DNA of 11,946 nucleotides from JALNZF01 sp049793155 (GTDB lineage: Bacteria > Nitrospirota > UBA9217): assembly GCA_049793155.1 (NCBI GenBank), contig JBARBN010000095.1:1-11946 (forward strand), in the 5' to 3' direction. Below are positions 6,324 to 11,946 of the stretch, one piece after another. The notes under the pieces are model-generated. The model made no database searches. It saw nothing but the letters and a program-made list of their open reading frames with translations, and had not been told where the DNA came from. Every line of letters starts with the position of its first letter. Positions within the stretch are counted from its first letter, which is position 1. A program made the position numbers and the translations under genes.

Positions 6324-7373
6324 GTCGTACTTCATGGGGAAGATGTCTTTCGATTCATCCCGGTCAGGAATAGCGCTGTCCACGCCGCATACCTCGGACA
6401 TGAGCGCGTACTTGCCGGGTTTGCCGCCGACGGCGCCGGGCCTGAGCTTCTTGGAGTCATGCACCATGAAACACGTGCCGTCGGGCGTGAACCCGATCAC
6501 GCAGTTCGGGCCGTCGATGCAGAGCGGCCGGAGCGACTTCTTCAAGAGACGCAGCGGAGCTGCGTCGGACCGTTTCTCGATCTCGGCGGCCTTCATCGGC
6601 GTTATGATGTCCTTGTAGTAACGGAGCGGATACCCGAGGGTCCTGTTCGTATAGTGCAGGATGTGGGTAAAGACCTCGGAATCGGAATTATACCCCATAT
6701 AGCCCGGGTTGCCGCGTCCCATGAGGAACTCGCGGATCGGCACAAAGGCCGTGTTCTCGCCGTTCGTCATGGTGGCATATCCCTGAATGAAGAAGGGATG
6801 GCAGGCGTAGAGGTAGATGGCATAATTCGTGTTCTGCCGCCCCTGGGCGAGGACGATCTTCGCCTTGATGCCGGACTTCTCGATGCCGAAGAACTCGCCG
6901 AGCTGGAGCGGATCGCCCACTTCCTTGAGGGTCAGCACGTCCGGATAGAAGGAGAATACGAAGAGCGACCCATCGGGTTCGCCCATCAACCTGAGCGCGA
7001 TCCTCGTGCGCATGAGAATGTCTTCCTTCTCGACCTGGGTCTTGTCCTTGTGCGCAGCGGGATAGTCGTAGACCTTCGCAATATAATGATCGCGGCGTTC
7101 GACGCCCTTCACGTTCTTGATCGGCGGCTCCCAGGAGAACTTCTCGGCAAAGCCCTGCGCCTTCATGTAGTCTTCGAGCATGGCAAGGCCCTTGTCCGAG
7201 CAGATCGCCGACATCGTGGGAAACTGCTTGTAACCAGCGAAAGGTCCGGCCATGTCCTTGAGCATAAGACCGAGCCCGGACCCGTCATGGCCTTCCTTCA
7301 TGGTCTCGAGGGCATGGATGTTCTCCATGGGGGAGATATAGTCACTCGATGTGATCGCACTCAAACGGCACAT
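6264..7373 (-). CDS. Archaeal-type glutamate synthase, glutaminase (class II GATase) subunit
   Basis: A 369-residue amidotransferase subunit, equivalent to the first domain of long bacterial GltB. It hydrolyses glutamine and supplies ammonia to the FMN subunit. The nucleophile should be Cys2, exposed once the initiator methionine is removed (MCRLSAITS). Other class II GATase marks are EGHDGSGLGL (27-36), TNGEN (203-207) and GYNSDSEVFTH (227-237). Length and layout match the separate GltB-1 subunits of archaea and anaerobic bacteria rather than other GATases, and the two downstream genes supply the missing domains. It is first in the operon. The ATG at 7373 has AGGAG seven bases upstream. Its last 18 codons lie in a tandem duplication, and the partly matching second copy follows after the stop. 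Confidence 0.93.
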   Translation of the reverse strand: MCRLSAITSSDYISPMENIHALETMKEGHDGSGLGLMLKDMAGPFAGYKQFPTMSAICSDKGLAMLEDYMKAQGFAEKFSWEPPIKNVKGVERRDHYIAKVYDYPAAHKDKTQVEKEDILMRTRIALRLMGEPDGSLFVFSFYPDVLTLKEVGDPLQLGEFFGIEKSGIKAKIVLAQGRQNTNYAIYLYACHPFFIQGYATMTNGENTAFVPIREFLMGRGNPGYMGYNSDSEVFTHILHYTNRTLGYPLRYYKDIITPMKAAEIEKRSDAAPLRLLKKSLRPLCIDGPNCVIGFTPDGTCFMVHDSKKLRPGAVGGKPGKYALMSEVCGVDSAIPDRDESKDIFPMKYDTVIIAPGAREVKVWNQLHG

Positions 7374-7393
7374 GCTGTTGCTCCTGTTCCTTG

Positions 7394-7407
7394 ATACAAT
7401 ACTGTAT
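7394..7407. promoter_or_regulatory. Inverted repeat upstream of the glutamate synthase operon
   Basis: ATACA-N4-TGTAT, about 21 bases before the first operon gene, in an AT-rich patch (AAAATACAGTATTGTAT on the minus strand) that could include a -10 element. No convincing -35 or sigma-54 motif is found at matching spacing, so the promoter type stays open. The symmetry suits an operator, but the site is short. Confidence 0.3.
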
Positions 7408-7575
7408 TTTAGCTGCGCGTTGTTCTGGAAGTCACGAGGTCAAAAAAGTTGCGGAAAAACAGGGAGAATTTACGGGGAAATGGGGATGCTGCCGTTCTTC
7501 TTGATTTGCTTTTCCCTTCTCCGTTTCACTCTTTTTTTCTTCACATCTTCCTGAAGTTCGTGGCCGCTCGATGTT
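7408..7575. other. Leader/intergenic region of the glutamate synthase operon
   Basis: Together with the terminators this belongs to a gap of about 380 bases without a gene (7374-7753). On the plus strand it has a long pyrimidine-rich run at about 7493-7555. I see no credible coding frame, riboswitch fold or tRNA. The operon's promoter presumably lies in this region or at 7394-7407. Confidence 0.35.
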
Positions 7576-7603
7576 AAAAAAAGCCCCTCTTGAGGGGCTT
7601 TTG
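7576..7603. terminator. Bidirectional hairpin terminator
   Basis: AAAAGCCCCT, loop CTTG, AGGGGCTTTT. On the minus strand it is followed by seven T, on the plus strand by four, so it works best for minus-strand transcription arriving from the DUF2892 gene. It shields the glutamate synthase promoter from read-through. Confidence 0.85.
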
Positions 7604-7694
7604 ACTCTCCGGAATCAACGTACAATACACCCGACAGCGCACTGCTGTCAAGCCGAAATTTATCTGATTTGGGCGAAAGAAAAGGGGAAAAGAA

Positions 7695-7722
7695 CAGGGA
7701 GCGCAAAGACTTGCGCTCCCTG
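7695..7722 (-). terminator. Rho-independent terminator of the DUF2892 gene
   Basis: Perfect 12-pair stem CAGGGAGCGCAA / TTGCGCTCCCTG (7695-7706 with 7711-7722) with a four-base loop, followed on the minus strand by TTCTTTTCCCCTTTT. It lies 31 bases past the stop codon. With the hairpin at 7576-7603 it forms a double terminator. Confidence 0.85.
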
Positions 7723-7753
7723 AAAAGATAAGCGGACCGCCGGACTCATGGGG

Positions 7754-7945
7754 CTATTTGCAGCTTTTGCAGGTCGAAAAACCGAAAAGTGCGTAGGGCG
7801 GGCACCAGCCCATGAGGCCTGTCGCAAGCGGAACGATCCCGAGATAGGCCCAGGGCGACTGCGGCCCCACGAATGCGAGAGATAGAATGCCCGCCCCTGC
7901 GATGATCCTGATGATCCGTTCCACGCCGCCGATATTCTTTTTCAT
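7754..7945 (-). CDS. DUF2892 (YgaP-like transmembrane domain) small membrane protein
   Basis: A 63-residue protein matching the DUF2892 family, the membrane domain also found at the C-terminus of the rhodanese YgaP. It opens with the family-typical MKKNIGGVERIIRIIAG. Two hydrophobic segments (about 11-27 and 32-47) form a hairpin, with the conserved GWCPPYALFG between the second helix and a C-terminal CKSCK. Cys48, Cys59 and Cys62 could bind a metal or react with sulfur species, but function in stand-alone members is not established. The ATG at 7945 has a strong AAGGAGG eight bases upstream (7954-7960). A Crp/Fnr-type regulator gene lies just upstream, and a symmetric site sits at the likely promoter, suggesting redox- or stress-linked control. 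Two terminators follow, so it is probably transcribed alone. Confidence 0.92.
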   Translation of the reverse strand: MKKNIGGVERIIRIIAGAGILSLAFVGPQSPWAYLGIVPLATGLMGWCPPYALFGFSTCKSCK

Positions 7946-8005
7946 GATATTTTCCTCCTTGATCTGATTTCGGCCGGCATAAAGCCGCGCCGTTTTGTTG
8001 ACCGT

Positions 8006-8011
8006 ACAATA
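8006..8011 (-). promoter_or_regulatory. Candidate -10 element of the DUF2892 gene
   Basis: TATTGT on the minus strand, placing transcription start near 7999. At 17-18 bases further upstream there is no good -35 hexamer, as expected for a promoter that needs an activator such as a class II Crp/Fnr protein. Confidence 0.4.
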
Positions 8012-8033
8012 CCAGAGAAGAAGGGACTTGTCG

Positions 8034-8046
8034 GTGACTTTGTCAC
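8034..8046. promoter_or_regulatory. Candidate Crp/Fnr-family operator GTGAC-N3-GTCAC
   Basis: Perfect inverted repeat GTGAC-TTT-GTCAC in the spacer between the Crp/Fnr-type regulator gene and the DUF2892 gene. Its centre at 8040 is about 41 bases upstream of the start point predicted from TATTGT at 8006-8011, the usual class II activator position. Half-sites resemble those of the Crp/Fnr superfamily, with closer spacing than the classical Crp consensus. Binding by the neighbouring regulator is inference. Confidence 0.45.
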
Positions 8047-8170
8047 AGAGAAACCGGGGGATGAGAGACGAGTGACGAGAGAGAAGGAATGATAAGATCT
8101 TTCATCCATCGTCCTAGCGAACGGAGTAAGCGGTCTTCCACCTTCCATCAAAAGATGTAACCCTCGACCA

Positions 8171-8803
8171 TCATGCCTTCATCAGGGTGATCGAATTCCG
8201 GGAGAGCCTTACCTCCTGTTTCCGCTCGAAATCCTTGAGCAGCCGGCTCACGACTTCCCGGGAGGTGCCGAGGTCATTGGCGATCTTCTGGTGGGTGGTC
8301 CCGAGAACGTTGTTCTCCGATTTTTCGACGAGGTACTCCATCAGCCGCTGGTCCATCCTGCCGAAGGCCACTTCCTCCACAAGCTCCATAACCGCAGAAA
8401 GACGCAGGCTGAGCAGGGCGAAAACAAAGTCCCGCATCGCTTCCTGTTCATCGACGAGCCTGCGAAAGGCGGCGGAGGGTATGAGCAGCATGTCCAGGTC
8501 CGTGATCGCCACGGCATTAGCCGGATAGGTCCGGCCCGAGAGGATGCATGAGGCGTTCAGGATGCACGTCTCGCCCGGGCCGATCTCGTACAGGGTGATC
8601 TCGCGCCCGGTCTCGCCGATCTTGAACACCCGGATATCGCCCGACAGGACGAAGGCGATGGCGGAGCAGGCGTCCCCTTCGGCGTAGATCTGTTTTCCCG
8701 CCGGGACAGTTTGCTGTATGCTCTCGGAAAGAAGCTCCTCGACGAGGCTCGCGGGTGCATTGCGAAATACCGCAAATGCCTTGAGAAATTCGTTTTTGGT
8801 CAT
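8171..8803 (-). CDS. Crp/Fnr-family transcriptional regulator
   Basis: A 210-residue regulator from the ATG at 8803; a GTG at 8812 would add three residues and has weaker support. The N-terminal two thirds is a cyclic-nucleotide-binding-type beta-roll (GKQIYAEGDACSAIAFVLSG, then IGPGETCILNASCILSGRTY). The C-terminus is a winged helix-turn-helix with THQKIANDLGTSREVVSRLL; the E-V-V-S-R recognition helix follows the FNR pattern of Glu, Ser and Arg contacts. It lacks FNR's N-terminal cysteine cluster, so an oxygen-sensing [4Fe-4S] is unlikely. Three cysteines (46, 80 and 86 from the ATG) sit in the sensor domain and could be redox-active or structural. It lacks the full Crp phosphate-binding loop, so cAMP binding is doubtful. 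A symmetric candidate operator lies downstream before the DUF2892 gene. Family firm; signal unknown. Confidence 0.92.
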   Translation of the reverse strand: MTKNEFLKAFAVFRNAPASLVEELLSESIQQTVPAGKQIYAEGDACSAIAFVLSGDIRVFKIGETGREITLYEIGPGETCILNASCILSGRTYPANAVAITDLDMLLIPSAAFRRLVDEQEAMRDFVFALLSLRLSAVMELVEEVAFGRMDQRLMEYLVEKSENNVLGTTHQKIANDLGTSREVVSRLLKDFERKQEVRLSRNSITLMKA

Positions 8804-8904
8804 GGGTCGCACCCTACCTCTGCATTACGCGCTAAAGTAAATTATTGACAGCGACGGCAAAGCTGGATTACAGCCGATATTCTGTCACAGGGTTTGCATG
8901 TACG

Positions 8905-10860
8905 TCAAAGTTTTGCGCAGACATCTTTAAGGCGGGAAGGATCGCTGACCGGTTCATGGCATACGGTGCCCTTGCAGGGGACCACCCGGTTATGGTCGTC
9001 CCCGTAGACAATGGCCGTATTCATCGTCCCGCTCAAAGCGCGGGCAGCCCGGGCGAGTTCGCTGTCGGGCTGCGCCTCAACAGTAAGTTTGAGCATGTTG
9101 AAATGTGCATCCAGTGCGCAGAAATATGCCCCTGCATGAACGCTCATCTCCAATGCTGTCCCGGCAAAGAGTCGAAGAGATCGGTCCGCCTGCAGCTGGT
9201 ACTCCTCCTTCCCGGTCATCAGGGCGAGCTTGAGCAGGAGCCGGTCCGCCAGCGCGTTGGCCGAGGCATGAGGAATATCCTCGATCTTCTTGAGCCGCGT
9301 TCCCAGGACTTCGCGGTCGGTGTCAAAAAATCCGCCCTCTCTTTTGTCGTGGAACTTTTCCAGACAGCCCGTCATGAGTTCATCCGCCAGGGTCAGATAC
9401 CGCTGCTGTGCAGTGGCCTCATAACCCGCGATCAATGCGTCGATAAGAAAAACATAATCATCGAGCACGGCCGGGACATTCTCCGCGTGCAAAAGGGCCC
9501 CATTCACGAGACGCTCTGTGAGAATGCGTTCAAGGCTCTTCACTCCGAATGCTCTGATCTCCTCATCACCCAGCACGGCAAAGGCGTGGAACCAGGCGCT
9601 GATGAGCATGCCGTTCAGCGACGTGTAGAGGGTCTTGTCGATAAAAGGGGTCTCTCGCCCTGTCCGCGCTGCGAGTAATTTCCCCCGGCCGACCTTGATC
9701 AGGCGCTGAATGTCCTCGGCATTCCTGCCAAGCCCTGCGGCGAGCTCCCGCGGGGTCCGGGTCTCGAACAGCACCTTCCTTGCAGGATCGTGGTGCATAC
9801 TTCCTTCTTCGTGCAGCAGATAGGAAGAGAGCACCGCGTACTCGTCCGGTTCAAGCGCCTTCCTGAACTCGTCCTCAGTCCAGGTGAAATAGCCGCCCTC
9901 ATCATCGGGCGTCACGTCAGCGTCCTGACTCGCATAGAACCCGCCCGTCGGGTCGGACAGCACCTCTCTGGTAAACGCGATAATGCCCCGCGCCACTTCG
10001 AGAAAACGCTTATCCCCGAAAAGTGCGTAGCCGTCAACATAGTTCCTGAGAAGCCCCGCGTTGTCGTCCGCCATCTTCTCAAAGTGCGGTATGCGCCAGG
10101 CCTCATCCACGGAATAGCGATGGAACCCGCCGGCCAGGTGGTCGTGAAAACCGCCTGCCGCCATGGCTTCGAGCGTTCTCCGCGCAGCATCACCGGCGGA
10201 CGTACCCGCATTCATCGCAGCCCGGCGAAGAAGGAACTCCAGCGCTCCGGGCATCGGGAATTTGGGCGCTGTGCCGAACCCGCCGTTGCGCGTATCCAGG
10301 ACCGCAAGCATGGCCTTTTCCGCCTCGTCGATCATTACTTCACTGAGGTCGGACGGGGACAGCACCTCGGGTTTAAGCGCCTCCATGACCCGCCGGGAAT
10401 AGTCCTTGAGATCTTCCCGTTTTGTTTTATAAAAATTGTTCACTGATCTGAGCACGTTCTTGAATCCCGGCCTGCCCTGCCAATCCTCCGGCGGGAAATA
10501 AGTGCCGCCATAGAACGGCTGCTTGTCCGGTGTCAGGAAGACAGAGAGCGGCCATCCACCTCCGCCGCCCATGGCTGCGACCGCCTGCTGGTATCTGCGG
10601 TCGATGTCGGGGCGTTCGTCGCGGTCGAGCTTGATCGCGATAAAATGTTCATTCAAAAGCCGCGCTGTCTCCTCGTCCTCGAAGGACTCTTTGGCCATCA
10701 CATGGCACCAGTGGCACCAGACCGCGCCCGTGCTCAGGAACACCGGTTTATCCTCGCGATGGGCAAGTTCAAAGGCCTCCTCGGACCACGGCCGCCAGTC
10801 GATCTTCTGGTTGGCAGCGTGTCTGAGATAGTCTGATTTTTCGTTCGAGAGTCTGTTCAT
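8905..10860 (-). CDS. DUF255/YyaL-type thioredoxin-fold protein
   Basis: A 651-residue protein of the YyaL family (relative of human SPATA20). The N-terminal DUF255 domain, about 160 residues, has a thioredoxin fold with CHWC at 49-52 in the conserved WCHWCHVMAKESFED, then KLDRDERPDIDRRY, GGGGWPLSVFLTPD and YGGTYFPPED. The rest is the alpha-barrel (six-hairpin glycosidase-like) region, with HDHLAGGFHRYSVDEAWRIPHFEKM and FYASQDADVT. The biochemical role is not settled; a redox or sugar-related activity has been suggested from the folds. No signal peptide is visible, so it is likely cytoplasmic. I chose the ATG at 10860, where homology begins (MNRLSNEKSDYL); an upstream GTG at 10887 lies in an intergenic repeat. 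Length is normal and the gene intact. The Crp/Fnr gene starts about 100 bases downstream, so co-transcription is possible. Confidence 0.92.
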   Translation of the reverse strand: MNRLSNEKSDYLRHAANQKIDWRPWSEEAFELAHREDKPVFLSTGAVWCHWCHVMAKESFEDEETARLLNEHFIAIKLDRDERPDIDRRYQQAVAAMGGGGGWPLSVFLTPDKQPFYGGTYFPPEDWQGRPGFKNVLRSVNNFYKTKREDLKDYSRRVMEALKPEVLSPSDLSEVMIDEAEKAMLAVLDTRNGGFGTAPKFPMPGALEFLLRRAAMNAGTSAGDAARRTLEAMAAGGFHDHLAGGFHRYSVDEAWRIPHFEKMADDNAGLLRNYVDGYALFGDKRFLEVARGIIAFTREVLSDPTGGFYASQDADVTPDDEGGYFTWTEDEFRKALEPDEYAVLSSYLLHEEGSMHHDPARKVLFETRTPRELAAGLGRNAEDIQRLIKVGRGKLLAARTGRETPFIDKTLYTSLNGMLISAWFHAFAVLGDEEIRAFGVKSLERILTERLVNGALLHAENVPAVLDDYVFLIDALIAGYEATAQQRYLTLADELMTGCLEKFHDKREGGFFDTDREVLGTRLKKIEDIPHASANALADRLLLKLALMTGKEEYQLQADRSLRLFAGTALEMSVHAGAYFCALDAHFNMLKLTVEAQPDSELARAARALSGTMNTAIVYGDDHNRVVPCKGTVCHEPVSDPSRLKDVCAKL

Positions 10861-10875
10861 AGTCGGGAACATCCG

Positions 10876-11015
10876 CCACGGAGGCACAGAGACACCGGGA
10901 AAAAAAGGAACGTTGGAAGTTGAGACGATATGAAAAGAGGAAAATACACCAATGTGTCTTGCATTAACCCCCCAGCATCTTGAAACCTCCGCGCCTCCGT
11001 GTCTCCGTGGTAATC
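10876..11015. repeat. Inverted pair of CCACGGAG-type intergenic repeats
   Basis: 10876-10900 (CCACGGAGGCACAGAGACAC) and the reverse complement of 10987-11015 (CCACGGAGACACGGAGGCG) face each other across the spacer between the YyaL-like gene and the next gene. They are relatives of the pair at 4461-4533. Between them lies AT-rich sequence without a gene, presumably the promoter region of the YyaL-like gene. Confidence 0.65.
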
Positions 11016-11026
11016 AGGCATCTGTT

Positions 11027-11473
11027 TCAAAAAGTCCTCGGGTCCTCAGGCGGAAGTGCTGCTTCGTCAAAAGGCATCACGCCCAATTGGGTCATCACCG
11101 ATTCGATCTCCGCGAGCAATTCATGGTAATCAAAATCGGGCATTTCCTCGTACAAGGCCTTCTCGGTCAGCCGATCGAATTCAATAAAATCGAGTTTCCC
11201 GTCAAGTACCTGCGATCGGACAAGCAACTTGTATACTATCGCGTCATTATTCAGGTCCTCGCCGTCCCCTCTGTCAAGCTCCCCTCTTTTTTTCGGGTCG
11301 TCAACATAAGACCGCATAGCGGCCTCAAGGGCGTCATAGAGCGTTACGATGCCGGCGGATATTTTCCCCTGCCGCAGCCGCCTCTTCCCGCCGCGGATGT
11401 GGAGCCGTGCGCGCTGCAGTGGTCCTTCTACCGGTCCGAGGGTCTTTTCATTCATCAATCCTGCATGGGGCAT
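11027..11473 (-). CDS. Conserved-looking soluble protein of unknown function
   Basis: A 148-residue protein that I cannot assign to a named family. It has no signal peptide or membrane segment. A basic N-terminal patch (RARLHIRGGKRRLRQGKIS, about residues 22-40) leads into predicted helices (AGIVTLYDALEAAMRSYV), an acidic middle and a helical acidic C-terminus (DYHELLAEIESVMTQLG). The helical plan would suit a small protein-protein or nucleic-acid contact role, but this is only a description. I chose the ATG at 11473 because GAGGTGG lies six bases before it; a later ATG at 11455 is possible and would give 142 residues. It begins 47 bases after the GGDEF gene on the same strand, so the two are probably co-transcribed. 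Confidence 0.75.
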   Translation of the reverse strand: MPHAGLMNEKTLGPVEGPLQRARLHIRGGKRRLRQGKISAGIVTLYDALEAAMRSYVDDPKKRGELDRGDGEDLNNDAIVYKLLVRSQVLDGKLDFIEFDRLTEKALYEEMPDFDYHELLAEIESVMTQLGVMPFDEAALPPEDPRTF

Positions 11474-11520
11474 GTCGAACCACCTCAATGATGCATCTCA
11501 GATTCCAATCCTGACGATTA

Positions 11521-11946
11521 TCAGGGCGCGGGGAACAGGTCGGGGTCGCTAAAAAACCGGAAGCCGCCTTTTCCGCTTTGCTTGATCTTGTACATTGCCG
11601 CATCGGCCTTATTCACCAGCGTTTCCGCGTCGTCGCCGTCAAGAGGGTAGATGCTGCTGCCGATGCTCACCCCCATGGCCAGCTCGAGTCCTTTTATCCG
11701 GAATGGCATGGCCAGAACCGCGATGATCTTACTGGCAACCACGGCCGCGTCCCCAGGTGCGGCGATCCGTGCACAAATGCCGATGAACTCATCGCCGCCC
11801 ATCCGCGCGACCGTGTCCGAGCTCCGCGTGCACGACGTCATCCTTTTCGAAACCTCGATGAGAACAAGGTCGCCCACTTCGTGGCCGAAGGTATCGTTAA
11901 TGTGTTTGAAATTGTCCAGATCCATATACAGCAGCGCCAGAACATA
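11521..11946 (-). CDS. GGDEF-domain diguanylate cyclase, 3' part only
   Basis: The frame is open to the window edge, so the N-terminal part, including any sensor domain, is missing. The 141 visible residues cover most of a GGDEF domain that makes cyclic di-GMP from two GTP. Seen are the metal-binding LLYMDLDNFKHINDTFGH, the intact signature RMGGDEF, and the closing YPLDGDDAETLVNKADAAMY. RSSD, five residues before GGDEF, fits the RxxD inhibitory site, so product feedback is likely. The protein ends about 20 residues past the domain with no EAL domain, so it is probably a cyclase. An ATG at 11925 is internal to the domain and not the true start. The 148-residue gene follows after 47 bases. Confidence 0.93.
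   Translation of the reverse strand, partial: YVLALLYMDLDNFKHINDTFGHEVGDLVLIEVSKRMTSCTRSSDTVARMGGDEFIGICARIAAPGDAAVVASKIIAVLAMPFRIKGLELAMGVSIGSSIYPLDGDDAETLVNKADAAMYKIKQSGKGGFRFFSDPDLFPAP

Noticed and set aside
6270..7394. 374-codon plus-strand frame opposite the glutaminase gene
   Set aside because: Shadow of a firmly assigned gene, with no family features and no binding site.
7470..7706. 78-codon minus-strand frame downstream of the DUF2892 gene
   Set aside because: It runs through the strong hairpin terminator at 7576-7603 and starts within another hairpin, so it is spacer sequence rather than a gene.
7958..7970. TTGAT half-site near the DUF2892 start resembling an FNR box
   Set aside because: It overlaps the ribosome binding site and has no matching second half; the symmetric site at 8034-8046 is better placed.
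8845..10446. Plus-strand frames of 277 and 218 codons opposite the YyaL-like gene
   Set aside because: Antisense to an intact, recognisable protein; translations lack motif or domain character.
1..11946. CRISPR array, tRNA, rRNA, toxin-antitoxin or phage defence module
   Set aside because: I found no regularly spaced repeats, no tRNA- or rRNA-like sequence and no characteristic proteins; the gene content is mostly housekeeping and regulatory.

Overview
The window is bacterial chromosome with compact genes, nearly all on the minus strand. Organism clues are indirect. The glutamate synthase is the split, archaeal-type form with built-in ferredoxin domains, typical of strict anaerobes and some Nitrospirota and Desulfobacterota/Geobacter-like bacteria. 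Intergenic spacers carry the CCACAGAG-type dispersed repeats common in those groups. A Gram-negative anaerobe or microaerophile from one of these lineages is my best guess; no single gene proves it. Most genes look GC-rich, while roughly 1-1450 looks richer in AT.

Layout. (1) 1-1446: a REP-associated (RAYT/Y1 HUH) transposase gene lies inside a perfect 29-bp inverted repeat, with gene-poor and possibly decayed sequence on both sides. (2) 1447-1988: a small exported Tyr/Trp/Gly-rich protein on the plus strand with its own terminator. (3) 2036-7407: a minus-strand glutamate synthase operon, transcribed as glutaminase (GATase) subunit, then FMN/Fe-S synthase subunit, then a fusion of the GXGXG domain with a GltD-type FAD/NAD(P)H reductase and a ferredoxin-like tail. 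Together they cover all GOGAT functions: ammonia release from glutamine, transfer to 2-oxoglutarate, and electron delivery. (4) 7576-8812: two strong hairpin terminators, a 63-residue DUF2892 membrane protein, a candidate Crp/Fnr operator centred about 41 bases before its likely start point, and a Crp/Fnr-family regulator gene. (5) 8905-10860: a YyaL/DUF255 thioredoxin-fold protein. (6) 11027-11946: an unrecognised 148-residue protein downstream of a GGDEF diguanylate cyclase gene that runs off the window.

The least ordinary structure is at the junction of the first two glutamate synthase genes. An 83-bp tandem duplication has copied the end of one gene and the start of the next, leaving both real genes intact and creating a 34-codon chimeric reading frame between them with its own ribosome binding site. 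The differences between copies are largely synonymous. I see no CRISPR array, rRNA, tRNA, phage module or obvious defence system.
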